A stretch of DNA of 42,896 bases from assembly GCA_964349515.1 (NCBI GenBank), contig CAYGHG010000007.1, forward strand, positions 1-42,896, written 5' to 3'. Positions 6,480 through 13,195 of the stretch are shown here, one piece after another. How positions within the stretch are numbered: position 1 is the first letter of the stretch; each line of letters starts with the position of its first letter. Both the position numbers and the translations under genes were made by a program. This DNA comes from CAYGHG01 sp964349515 (GTDB lineage: Bacteria > Oederibacteriota > PGYV01 > CAYGHG01). Below the pieces are notes generated by a model. It saw nothing but the letters and a program-made list of their open reading frames with translations. It made no database searches and was not told the origin of the DNA.

Positions 6480-7771
6480 ACCNNNNNNNNNNTTTTAAAA
6501 AAAAGTGAATTGACTTCTTCTGTCAGGCGTTTCAGGCGTTTCGTCACATCCTCGTCCGTTAGTGTCTGGTCGTACCACATAACGTCAAGTTTTGGAGAAA
6601 CGTGCGATATCCTGATTTCCTCCCATTCATAAGTAAAGGGGGGGAATATGCATTTTTCCGCCGTTTTGAGAAGTATTTTTTTGTTTTTTGGCCGCTGCCC
6701 GTCAAGAAACACCTTTGACTCCGCGATTTTCATAATAGCGGGCTGCACGAGGCCGGTCTGCGCGAGGTTTGTCAGGCCCTCTTCGCCTGCGAGATACTTT
6801 ATCAGCTTCCAGGCTGCTTCCGGGTTTTTTGATTTCACAATAATTCCGTAACCTGAGGCTCCTCCGGGGACGCGGTAATTTTTACCCGCTTTCGGCCCGG
6901 GAGGAAACAGGGCTATGTCCCAGTCAAATTCTGTTATCTGCCTGAACAAAGGTGTTTCCCATATGCCGCTGACAAACATTGCGGTTCTTCCTGTTACAAA
7001 CATATCTGCGGTGCCCGCGCCTCCGGTCTGTGAGGACTGCGCCGGGCCGGGCATAACCCTGTGCTTGTGCATCAGCGCCCGCCTGTAGTTTATGGCTTCT
7101 GCCGCTTCCGGCGAGTCGAGGGTTAGTTTTTTTGGGTTCTTTTGGTTGTCAACATAACTGCCGCCGTTGCTTAAAACCCACAGCTCCCAGATGTTCCAGT
7201 CTTCGGTTATGCCGAAACGCGTTATTTTTCCGTTTGGGCCTGTTTTTGTAAGGCGCTTTGCGGCCGCAAGCATATCGCCCCATTTCCAGCTCTCGTCGGG
7301 AAAACCGACGCCGTCTTCCTCGAAATATTTTTTATTGTAATACAGGCATGCAATAGGCGCTATGTCGCGCGGTATGGCAAGCTGTTTTCCTTTGTATGAA
7401 AAGGCTTCGTTGAGCCCGGGGTAGTATTCATTAATAGGAAAAGAGTCCTTTTCTATAAAAGGCTTCAGGTCAAGAAGCGCGCCTTTTGTGCCGAGCGCCG
7501 CGACGTTGTCAACAGGGACAAATATTACGTCAGGCGCGCTGTCTGCCGCAATCAATGTCAGCAGTTTCTCCATGAAAGAGCCCGACGGCGCACGGGAGGG
7601 TTTTACGGTAATGCCGGGGTTTTCCTCCTGAAAGCGTATGACCGTATCGGCAAGTATTTTTATCTCTTCGGTGCCGCCCCAGAACATAAATTTTATGGTG
7701 TTGGGGTCATGTTTTGGCGCGCAGGAAAAAAGTAAAAGCGATGCTGCAACAACCGGCAGTAGTTTTTTCAT
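6473..7771 (-). CDS. ABC transporter solute-binding lipoprotein (family 1), C-terminus in assembly gap
   Basis: The minus-strand protein begins at ATG 7771, chosen over TTG 7777 because CGGAG lies upstream of it. A lipoprotein signal with lipobox LLFSC is followed by KFMFWGGTEEIK. The body is a typical extracellular sugar-binding protein of about 430 residues, with GITVKPSRAPSGSFMEKL and LAIPRDIAPIACLYYNKKYF regions that match the MalE/UgpB type. Such proteins deliver a ligand, often a sugar, to a membrane permease. No permease or ATPase gene is next to it, so it is an orphan here. Ten N at 6483-6492 interrupt the last codons (after VNSLFFK), so the true C-terminus and stop are unknown. The stop at 6473 is only nominal. 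Confidence 0.85.
   Translation of the reverse strand: MKKLLPVVAASLLLFSCAPKHDPNTIKFMFWGGTEEIKILADTVIRFQEENPGITVKPSRAPSGSFMEKLLTLIAADSAPDVIFVPVDNVAALGTKGALLDLKPFIEKDSFPINEYYPGLNEAFSYKGKQLAIPRDIAPIACLYYNKKYFEEDGVGFPDESWKWGDMLAAAKRLTKTGPNGKITRFGITEDWNIWELWVLSNGGSYVDNQKNPKKLTLDSPEAAEAINYRRALMHKHRVMPGPAQSSQTGGAGTADMFVTGRTAMFVSGIWETPLFRQITEFDWDIALFPPGPKAGKNYRVPGGASGYGIIVKSKNPEAAWKLIKYLAGEEGLTNLAQTGLVQPAIMKIAESKVFLDGQRPKNKKILLKTAEKCIFPPFTYEWEEIRISHVSPKLDVMWYDQTLTDEDVTKRLKRLTEEVNSLFFKXXXXVC
6483..6492. other. Assembly gap (10 N)
   Basis: Ten undetermined bases form a scaffold join. The real gap size is unknown and the gene on the minus strand may be longer or shorter than shown. Adjacency across this point depends on the scaffolding. 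Confidence 0.97.
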
Positions 7772-7797
7772 ATACAACTCCGTATTTTTTTTCAGGG

Positions 7798-7846
7798 CAG
7801 GGATTCCCTCGCCCCGGCCCGCTCCCTTAAAAGGAGAGGGGGATTA
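7798..7846. repeat. C/G-rich palindromic interspersed repeat
   Basis: The segment contains CTCCCTTAAAAGGAG and flanking CCCTCGCC/GGAGAGGG stretches. On the minus strand it reads as CCCTCTCCTTTTAAGGGAG followed by GGCCGGGGCGAGGG. Closely similar palindromic repeats are, from memory, scattered through many unrelated bacterial genomes. It lies in the divergent intergenic region upstream of the solute-binding protein, where it would be in the mRNA leader of that gene. Confidence 0.55.
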
Positions 7847-7876
7847 ACTATTTTATCATTTTTATTGTTCCTTTTT

Positions 7877-7887
7877 TATAATATAAT
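7877..7887 (+). promoter_or_regulatory. Overlapping -10 elements just before the CapA-like gene
   Basis: TATAAT occurs at 7877-7882 and again at 7882-7887. The second ends 6 bases before the ATG at 7894, and no ribosome-binding site lies between. If it is used, the transcript would begin at or next to the start codon. No good -35 is visible. Confidence 0.45.
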
Positions 7888-7893
7888 TGCTTT

Positions 7894-8970
7894 ATGAATA
7901 AAAATACAATACCCGTTTTGGCAGTTGTTTTTATTATCCTGCTCTCCGGCTGTACGGCTCAGGCCGTAAAAACAGTCAAAGAAAAGCACTCAATACGTTT
8001 TTGCGCCGCCGGCGATGTGATGCTCGACAGAGGCGTAAAAAAACACATGGAAACTAAAGGGCACAATTACCCCTATGAAGCGGTGACAGATTTTATTAAG
8101 TCTCACGACCTTGCATTTTGCAACCTTGAGGGGCCTGTCACTGATTACAAAAAGAGGGACAAGCCCTTTGCATTCCGGTGTGAGCCTGAACGTTTCGGGG
8201 AGTTTATGAATACCGGTTTTAACATAGTGTCGCTTGCCAATAACCACATGTTTGACTGCGGGGCTGCGGGCGTGACCGCCACAATTGCCGAACTCAACAG
8301 CAGGGGGCTTATGCATGCAGGCGCCGGAGCGGACAGGGAAGAGTCATTCAAACCCGCCGTGGCCGAGGTGAACGGCGTAAAAATAGCACTTGTGGCATTT
8401 GCCGATTTCCACCACTATATTGCTTCCAACAAAGAAAGGCTCAACATGCCCCAGGCGTGCTATCCGGCACTTGACGATATAAAACCTGCAATAGAGTCTG
8501 CAAAGGAACTCGCGCCTTTTGTGATAGTTTCCTGGCACTGGGGTGAGGAGTACAAGCACTACCCGAATAAAAGGCAGAAAATGCTCGGGCGGCTCTGCGT
8601 GGACGCAGGGGCGGATCTCGTCATAGGCCACCACCCCCACGTGCTGCAGGGCGCTGAGTATTATAAGGGAAAGCTTATACTCTACAGCCTCGGCAACTTC
8701 ATTTTTGATCAGTTTCACGAAAACCGGACGGAGAGCGCGGTGTTTTCCTGCACTATAGAGGACAATATGATAAAGGACCCGTTTTTGACTCCTGTCAAAA
8801 TAAAAAGGTCAAAGCCATATTTTGCCAGAAAACAGGAGGCGAAAAAGATTTCAGAGGCTCTGCTGAAATACAGCGAAGGCATGGACATAGAGGTGGAAAG
8901 AAAGGGTGCGAGGATTTTTTTAAGCGGGAAAAAAACAGTGATTGCCGAAGGCAGGCGGCAGTGTAATTAG
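7894..8970 (+). CDS. CapA/PgsA-like metallophosphatase-fold lipoprotein
   Basis: This 358-residue protein belongs to the CapA family, named for poly-gamma-glutamate capsule synthesis. It has a lipoprotein signal (LLSGC) and then the family's metal-binding motifs: GDVMLDRGV near residue 40, NLEGPVTD, SLANNHMFDCG, SWHWGEEYKHYP and GHHPHVLQG, ending with YSLGNFIFDQ. These match the calcineurin-like phosphoesterase fold. No capsule ligase (capB or capC) is nearby, and family members outside Bacillus act on unknown substrates, so the exact role is unclear. It is anchored on the periplasmic or outer face. There is no ribosome-binding site before the ATG. Confidence 0.9.
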   Translation: MNKNTIPVLAVVFIILLSGCTAQAVKTVKEKHSIRFCAAGDVMLDRGVKKHMETKGHNYPYEAVTDFIKSHDLAFCNLEGPVTDYKKRDKPFAFRCEPERFGEFMNTGFNIVSLANNHMFDCGAAGVTATIAELNSRGLMHAGAGADREESFKPAVAEVNGVKIALVAFADFHHYIASNKERLNMPQACYPALDDIKPAIESAKELAPFVIVSWHWGEEYKHYPNKRQKMLGRLCVDAGADLVIGHHPHVLQGAEYYKGKLILYSLGNFIFDQFHENRTESAVFSCTIEDNMIKDPFLTPVKIKRSKPYFARKQEAKKISEALLKYSEGMDIEVERKGARIFLSGKKTVIAEGRRQCN

Positions 8971-8997
8971 ATTTTGCCAGCCCGGCCGCTGCTGAAT

Positions 8998-9025
8998 TTG
9001 ACTTATGAGTTTTTTGTGCTATACT
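8998..9025 (+). promoter_or_regulatory. Strong promoter for the structured RNA
   Basis: TTGACT at 8998-9003 and TATACT at 9020-9025 are spaced 16 bases apart. Transcription would start at about 9032, at the first base of the first predicted stem. It begins just after the CapA-like stop at 8970, and no plus-strand reading frame of useful size follows for 400 bases. Confidence 0.7.
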
Positions 9026-9031
9026 TTGTAT

Positions 9032-9230
9032 GTTACGGAAAAGAAAGAGTAACAGTTCTTCTCCCCGGAACTTACTGCCGGAGCAACAAGCAAAGATGTT
9101 GCACAGGGAAACCGATTAGAAATACCGGCTGGGGAGCAAGGCGGCTTTGACATGATTCGAGGGCAGGGTCTTACGACCCTACGCGAAACACCGGCCCCAA
9201 CGGATCTGCCAAAGCCGCCGCCTTTTTTTA
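9032..9230 (+). ncRNA. Candidate structured non-coding RNA, family not recognised
   Basis: A promoter on one side and an intrinsic terminator on the other define a transcript of about 200 nt. Nested pairings can be read directly: GTTAC 9032-9036 with GTAAC 9049-9053; CTCCCC 9061-9066 with GGGGAG 9131-9136, enclosing GCCGG 9077-9081 with CCGGC 9125-9129 and hairpin GCAAC 9083-9087 with GTTGC 9098-9102; then GGCGGCTTTG 9140-9149 with CAAAGCCGCC 9210-9219, enclosing TTCG/CGAA (9156-9159, 9184-9187) and GGGTC-TTAC-GACCC. The long last stem runs into T7. I could not match SRP RNA, RNase P RNA, tmRNA, 6S RNA or a common riboswitch. No convincing protein is encoded. Confidence 0.65.
9210..9229 (+). 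terminator. Terminator of the structured RNA
   Basis: The 3' arm CAAAGCCGCC and a further GCC are followed by seven T residues. The 5' arm is at 9140-9149, so the terminator stem encloses a structured 60-base insert rather than a simple loop. Confidence 0.65.
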
Positions 9231-9301
9231 TGCGTCCTGCCTGTCCGACACTTCTGTACGATACCTTGTGCAACAGAGTATAATTTCATATGTAATAAGA
9301 T

Positions 9302-9326
9302 CTTCTGCCCTCGGGCGGGGCAGAAG
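9302..9326. other. Hairpin in the leader region before the DUF1846 gene
   Basis: CTTCTGCCC at 9302-9310 and GGGCAGAAG at 9318-9326 form a perfect 9-bp stem with a 7-base loop. There is no T-run on either side, so it is not an obvious terminator. It may be an operator or just part of the spacer. The rest of 9231-9398 shows nothing else beyond a TATAAT at 9355-9360. Confidence 0.4.
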
Positions 9327-9398
9327 GAAAATTACCCATAACAGTCAATTATCCTATAATTAAAACTATCAGGTGCTGTATCATTCAATACTCCTGTA

Positions 9399-9427
9399 TT
9401 GACACATCATGCGGCAGCAATTATTAT
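9399..9427 (+). promoter_or_regulatory. Promoter of the DUF1846 gene
   Basis: TTGACA at 9399-9404 and TATTAT at 9422-9427 are spaced exactly 17 bases. The start codon at 9474 is about 40 bases beyond the expected transcription start. Confidence 0.7.
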
Positions 9428-9473
9428 ATCTAAAGCCGTATACATAAACCACGCGAGTGGAAGGGAGATTTAT

Positions 9474-10985
9474 ATGTTTAAAAAGGGTTTTGACAATGAA
9501 AAGTACTTAAACGAACAGACCTCTTACATTCTTGACAGGGTGAATAAGTCCAAAAAACTTTACCTGGAGTTCGGCGGAAAACTGATGTACGACATGCATG
9601 CGGCGCGTGTGCTTCCCGGGTATGACCCGAACGTGAAAATACGGCTTCTTCAGAAGCTGAAAGACAAAGCGGGAATAGTAATCGCCATATACGCGGGCGC
9701 TATTGAAAAAAAGAAAATCCGCGCTGATTTTGGAATAACATACGACATGGACGTGCTCAAACTTATTGATGACTTAAAGGATTGGGAACTTGACCTTTTG
9801 GGTGTTGTCGTGACACGTTACGAGGGGCAGCCCGCCGCAAGGCAGTTCATGGATAAACTGATGAGGCGGGGGATAAAAGTATATATGCACAAATACACAA
9901 AAGGGTATCCGACGGATGTTGAGCTGATTGTGAGCGATGAGGGCTACGGCTCGAACGATTACATAGAGAGCGACAAGCCCCTGATAGTTGTGACAGGCCC
10001 CGGCCCTAACAGCGGGAAACTCGCCACCTGCCTTTCGCAGATATATCACGATCATAAGAGGGGTGTGGTTTCGGGCTACTCCAAATTTGAGACATTTCCT
10101 ATATGGAATATACCGCTGAAGCATCCTGTCAATGTTGCATATGAGGCTGCAACAATTGACATAAAGGATTTTAACCTGATAGACCCGTTTCACCTTGACG
10201 CTTACGGGCAGGTTTCCGTGAATTACAACAGGGATGTGGAGGCCTTTCCGGTTATCAGAAGGATTCTCACAAAGATAATGGGCGAGAAGGATGTCTACAA
10301 ATCCCCGACGGATATGGGTGTTAACCGGGCGGGGTTCGGCATTGTGGATGATGAAGCCTGCAGGGAAGCGTCAAAGCAGGAGGTAGTCCGCAGGTATTTC
10401 AGGGTAAAATGCGAATACATTATGGGGCTTGCCGACGCTGAATCGGTGGAGAGGGCTGAGTTATTAATGGAAGAGCTGAATGTGAAGCCTGAGGACCGTG
10501 CAGTAGTGGTTCCGGCGCGAAAGGCGGGGGATGAGTGTGAGGCGTCAGGCAAGGGAAACGAAGGAATACACTGCGGTTCGGCAATTGAGTTAATGGACGG
10601 CCGTATCATAGACGGTAAAAACTCCCCTCTGATGCACGCCGCATCAAGCCTGATTTTGAATGCGGTAAAGGTACTGGCTGATGTGCCTGACAAAATTCAT
10701 CTGCTTTCCCCGAATATTACGGAGTCCATAGGCAGGTTTAAGAAAGACGTTCTGGGAAGAAAGACTGAGAGTTTGGATCTTGAGGAGACGCTGATTGCGC
10801 TCGCGATAAGCGCCACAACCAATCCCACGGCTCAGATGGCAATGGAAAAACTGAAAGAACTCAGAAACTGCGAAGTACACATGACGCATATACCCACGCC
10901 GGGCGACGAAAACGGGCTGAAAAAACTTGGCGTAAACCTGACCAGCGACCCGCAGTTTTCGTCGAAGAATTTGTTTGTCGTTTGA
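9474..10985 (+). CDS. DUF1846 family protein
   Basis: The ATG at 9474 follows AAGGGAG at 9461-9467. A longer reading from 9399 would overlap the promoter and is rejected. The product is 503 residues, the usual length for DUF1846, a conserved family whose biochemical role is unknown. Recognisable stretches are the N-terminal FDNEKYLNEQTSYILDRV, the glycine-rich nucleotide-binding-like loop TGPGPNSGKLATCLSQIY near residue 175, the KHPVNVAYEAATIDI region and a C-terminal CEVHMTHIPTPGDENGLKKL. It is a soluble cytoplasmic protein and forms a single-gene transcription unit. Nothing in the context reveals its role. Confidence 0.9.
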   Translation: MFKKGFDNEKYLNEQTSYILDRVNKSKKLYLEFGGKLMYDMHAARVLPGYDPNVKIRLLQKLKDKAGIVIAIYAGAIEKKKIRADFGITYDMDVLKLIDDLKDWELDLLGVVVTRYEGQPAARQFMDKLMRRGIKVYMHKYTKGYPTDVELIVSDEGYGSNDYIESDKPLIVVTGPGPNSGKLATCLSQIYHDHKRGVVSGYSKFETFPIWNIPLKHPVNVAYEAATIDIKDFNLIDPFHLDAYGQVSVNYNRDVEAFPVIRRILTKIMGEKDVYKSPTDMGVNRAGFGIVDDEACREASKQEVVRRYFRVKCEYIMGLADAESVERAELLMEELNVKPEDRAVVVPARKAGDECEASGKGNEGIHCGSAIELMDGRIIDGKNSPLMHAASSLILNAVKVLADVPDKIHLLSPNITESIGRFKKDVLGRKTESLDLEETLIALAISATTNPTAQMAMEKLKELRNCEVHMTHIPTPGDENGLKKLGVNLTSDPQFSSKNLFVV

Positions 10986-11008
10986 GAAGCGGACTCAAGG
11001 GGCTGTTC

Positions 11009-11044
11009 TTAACTGCAGGCCATAGACTGCAGACTTTAAACTGT
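11009..11044. repeat. Degenerate 7-bp tandem repeat (site A)
   Basis: Units such as TAGACTG, CAGACTT and TAAACTG recur with a 7-base period between the DUF1846 stop and the next gene. They match the better-preserved array at 11654-11702. Confidence 0.5.
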
Positions 11045-11059
11045 TTTTAAAGGTGTTAA

Positions 11060-11677
11060 ATGCGAAAAACGACATTTGATTTTAAATGCAAAAAATGCGG
11101 AAAATGCTGCTTTGTTGACGGGTATGTAGCGCTTTCTTCTTTGGAAGAAAAAAACTTAGCCGCATATATCGGAATATCATTAGCCCGTTTCAGGCGTGAT
11201 TTTACCGAAAAAATACCCGGTGTAAGACAACGCGTCCTGTTTTTATATGAAGACGGATGCGCTTTTCTGTTCAATAAAAAATGTATGATTTACCCCGTCC
11301 GGCCGTCTCAATGCAGGGAGTTCCCGTACTGGAAGGAGATTACTGCCGGCGGCAGAGGTCTTAAAAAGGCTGCTTCGTACTGCAAGGGCTTAAAAATTAG
11401 GAAAAAACCCGCTGAAAAGTGGTGGGTTTATATGGTAAGATGTAGAAACAGGGCAATATACACGGGGATAGCCAAAGATGTTGCAAAAAGAGTGGCTCAT
11501 CATAACAACGGCAAAGGCGCAAAATACACCCGTGCAAACGGCCCGGTAGAGCTTGTTTACTGCGAAGAGGCAAGAGATGTAGGATATGCTCTTAAAAGGG
11601 AACGGCAGATAAAGGAATATACGAAAGCGAAAAAGGAAAAACTTGTTAAGATGAAAACTGTAAACTGTAGACTGTAG
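11060..11677 (+). CDS. Fusion of a YkgJ-type CxxCxxCC domain with a GIY-YIG nuclease domain
   Basis: The first 115 residues are a YkgJ-type zinc or iron-sulfur cluster domain: Cys10, Cys13, Cys16 and Cys17 (CKKCGKCC), then Cys67, Cys75 and Cys85 in the family context MIYPVRPSQCREFPYW. Residues 121-198 are a YhbQ/UPF0213-type GIY-YIG domain: VYMVRC, IYTGIAKDVAKR, HHNNGKGAKYTR and a late KRERQIK that supplies the metal-binding Glu181. Both domains usually occur as separate small proteins, so the fusion is unusual. The frame is continuous, with no sign of a sequencing join. The last residues (KTVNCRL) and the stop codon are encoded by a 7-bp tandem repeat, so the original C-terminus may have been altered. 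The substrate is unknown. Confidence 0.85.
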   Translation: MRKTTFDFKCKKCGKCCFVDGYVALSSLEEKNLAAYIGISLARFRRDFTEKIPGVRQRVLFLYEDGCAFLFNKKCMIYPVRPSQCREFPYWKEITAGGRGLKKAASYCKGLKIRKKPAEKWWVYMVRCRNRAIYTGIAKDVAKRVAHHNNGKGAKYTRANGPVELVYCEEARDVGYALKRERQIKEYTKAKKEKLVKMKTVNCRL

Positions 11678-11702
11678 ACTGTAGACTGCGAACTGCGAAC
11701 TG
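11654..11702. repeat. 7-bp tandem repeat array (site B)
   Basis: Seven consecutive heptamers are present: AAAACTG, TAAACTG, three of TAGACTG, and two of CGAACTG. The array begins inside the coding region of the fusion protein, and the TAG stop at 11675-11677 is part of the repeat. Confidence 0.85.
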
Positions 11703-11708
11703 CGAAGG

Positions 11709-11746
11709 GCAAATCCCCCCTGCCCCCCCCTTTGGGAAAGGGGGTT
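11709..11746. repeat. C/G-rich palindromic repeat
   Basis: AAATCCCCCCTGCCCCCCCC is followed by TTTGGGAAAGGGGG, a palindrome centred on CCCCTTTGGGAAAGGGG. It resembles interspersed C-rich repeats known in many bacterial genomes. It lies just before the ribosome-binding site of the FKBP gene. Confidence 0.55.
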
Positions 11747-11761
11747 ATAAGGAGAACAAAC

Positions 11762-12187
11762 GTGGCGGCAAAAAAAGGTGATACTGTAAAGATACATTAC
11801 AAAGGTACGCTGACTGACGGGACTGTTTTTGATTCTTCGGAAGGAAAAGAGCCTCTTGAGTTTACTCTTGGAGGCGGGCAGGTAATACCCGGGTTTGACA
11901 GCGGGGTTATGGGAATGGAACCCGGAGCCAGGAAAACAATTACGATAAAGTGCGAGGAAGCTTACGGGCCGATTATGGCTGATGCAATTCAGGAAATGGA
12001 AAGAAAAGAATTTCCGGCTGATTTTAATCCTGTTCTTGGCCAGGTTTTGCAGTTTTCAAGCCCGGACGGGTTTGGGATGCAGGCAAGCGTGACAAAAGTT
12101 ACCGAAGAAAAGGTGACAATAGATTTGAACCACCCGCTTGCCGGAAAAGATCTTGTATTTGAACTGGAACTTGTTTCCATAAATTAG
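11762..12187 (+). CDS. FKBP-type peptidyl-prolyl isomerase, SlyD-like
   Basis: The GTG at 11762 has AAGGAG at 11749-11754. The reading frame extends further upstream but through the C-rich repeat, so the GTG is the better start. The 141-residue product has the FKBP core VKIHYKGTLTDGTVFDSS and GQVIPGFDSGVMGMEPG, an inserted flap domain (about 70-120) and the SlyD ending DLNHPLAGKDLVFELELV. SlyD-type enzymes isomerise X-Pro bonds and chaperone folding in the cytoplasm. The His/Cys-rich metal-binding tail found in some SlyD proteins is absent. Confidence 0.93.
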   Translation: MAAKKGDTVKIHYKGTLTDGTVFDSSEGKEPLEFTLGGGQVIPGFDSGVMGMEPGARKTITIKCEEAYGPIMADAIQEMERKEFPADFNPVLGQVLQFSSPDGFGMQASVTKVTEEKVTIDLNHPLAGKDLVFELELVSIN

Positions 12188-12202
12188 CCAAGGGGGTATT
12201 TG

Positions 12203-12565
12203 ATGGCAGAGGTAAAATGGATAGAACACGCCGGTAAGAAGATACTGCTGATGGATTTTTCCTACTCTGAAAAGCAGGAGGTGCTTGACGCGGTAAAAAA
12301 GACGATGTCAATCACCGAAAAAGAACCGCCTGCTTCGATTCTCGGCCTGGTGGATGTTTCAAAAAGCAGTTTTGATAACGATGTCGCGGCTTCCATGAAA
12401 GAACTTGCCAAGCACAACAAACCTTATATTAAAATGAGCGTTGTGGTGGGGGTTGACGGCATAAAAAGGGTCATTTATAACGCCGCTATTGTGTTTTCGG
12501 GAAGAAAAAACCTGGTGCTTAAAAGCAGCAGGGAAGAAGCGATGGAATTCCTTGTAAAACAATGA
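12203..12565 (+). CDS. Small uncharacterised protein, STAS/SEC14-like
   Basis: The ATG at 12203 follows AGGGGG at 12191-12196, giving 120 residues. The pattern of alternating strands and helices, with ILGLVDVSKSSFDNDV and KPYIKMSVVVGVDGIKRV stretches, resembles small STAS/SEC14-like proteins often found near sensory genes. The family assignment is from memory of the pattern, not a motif. No catalytic residue stands out. It lies 15 bases after the FKBP gene and may be in the same transcript. Confidence 0.7.
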   Translation: MAEVKWIEHAGKKILLMDFSYSEKQEVLDAVKKTMSITEKEPPASILGLVDVSKSSFDNDVAASMKELAKHNKPYIKMSVVVGVDGIKRVIYNAAIVFSGRKNLVLKSSREEAMEFLVKQ

Positions 12566-12569
12566 TGTT

Positions 12570-12618
12570 AAGCTGAAATTGGAAAACTGAAAGCTGTTAA
12601 TTGCAGACTCTAAACTTA
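12570..12618. repeat. Degenerate 7-bp tandem repeat (site C)
   Basis: Seven units can be read with a 7-base period (AAGCTGA, AATTGGA, AAACTGA, AAGCTGT, TAATTGC, AGACTCT, AAACTTA). They are decayed relatives of the units in site B and fill most of the gap before the next gene. Confidence 0.55.
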
Positions 12619-12634
12619 TGAAAAGGGGTGTTAT

Positions 12635-13192
12635 GTGGAAACAAAAGGAACTGCTGTAATGGCAACCCGGGAATTTGTAAAGTCGAAGTTCGGGCCTGAC
12701 GGGCTTAAAAAATGGATTGAGAGCATGCCTGAGAAATCAGCAAAAATTTATCAGGGCGCGATAATGCTCAATAACTGGTACGAACTGAGAGATGCGCTTG
12801 TGGTGCCCACCGAAAAAATAAGCGAAGTGTTTTATGCCGGCGACAAAAAAGGCGCGTGGGAGCTCGGGCGTTTCAGCGCCGATTACGGGCTGAAAGGGAT
12901 ATATAAAATTTTTGTTTCTATGGCCAGCCCCCAGTTTATAATTTCAAAGGCAGGCGGGATACTTCCCACATATTACAATCCGAGCAAAATAGAAACAGAA
13001 AAAACAGACACAAAAAGCGTTGTGGTGAAGATAACAGAGTTTCCGGAAATTCACGAGGCCCTGGAATCCCGCATAGGGGGGTGGATGGAGCGCGCCCTTG
13101 AAATCTGCGGCTGCGAGGGATTGAAGATTCAAAAGGTAAAAGCAATGTCGCAGGGGCATAATCATACGGTTTACGACATAAAGTGGAATTGA
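12635..13192 (+). CDS. Heme-NO-binding/V4R-like sensory domain protein
   Basis: A GTG at 12635 with AAAAGGGG upstream gives 185 residues. This start keeps the KGTAVMATREFVKSKFG stretch, which matches the beginning of HNOB-like and related ligand-sensing domains. The C-terminal GGWMERALEICGCEGLKIQ with a final YDIKW is also typical of that superfamily. It may bind a small ligand and signal by protein contact. The heme-ligating His of true HNOB proteins could not be located with confidence, so heme binding should not be assumed. It lies 3 bases before the HD hydrolase gene, which suggests cotranscription. Confidence 0.6.
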   Translation: METKGTAVMATREFVKSKFGPDGLKKWIESMPEKSAKIYQGAIMLNNWYELRDALVVPTEKISEVFYAGDKKGAWELGRFSADYGLKGIYKIFVSMASPQFIISKAGGILPTYYNPSKIETEKTDTKSVVVKITEFPEIHEALESRIGGWMERALEICGCEGLKIQKVKAMSQGHNHTVYDIKWN

Positions 13193-13195
13193 GTA

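Noticed and set aside
9032..9230. Identity of the structured RNA as a TPP, cobalamin, FMN, SAM or c-di-GMP riboswitch, SRP RNA, RNase P RNA or tmRNA
   Set aside because: None of the conserved cores of these RNAs could be found in the sequence, and it terminates far from the next gene.
9019..9273. Minus-strand open frame of 84 codons across the structured RNA
   Set aside because: It is antisense to a well-defined promoter-stems-terminator unit, has an Arg/Gly/Pro-rich composition typical of GC-rich shadows and matches no family.
9399..9473. N-terminal extension of the DUF1846 protein
   Set aside because: The extension would start at a TTG inside the -35 box; ATG 9474 has a good ribosome-binding site and gives the usual family length.
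11654..11702. CRISPR array
   Set aside because: Units are only 7 bases long and there are no spacers or cas genes.
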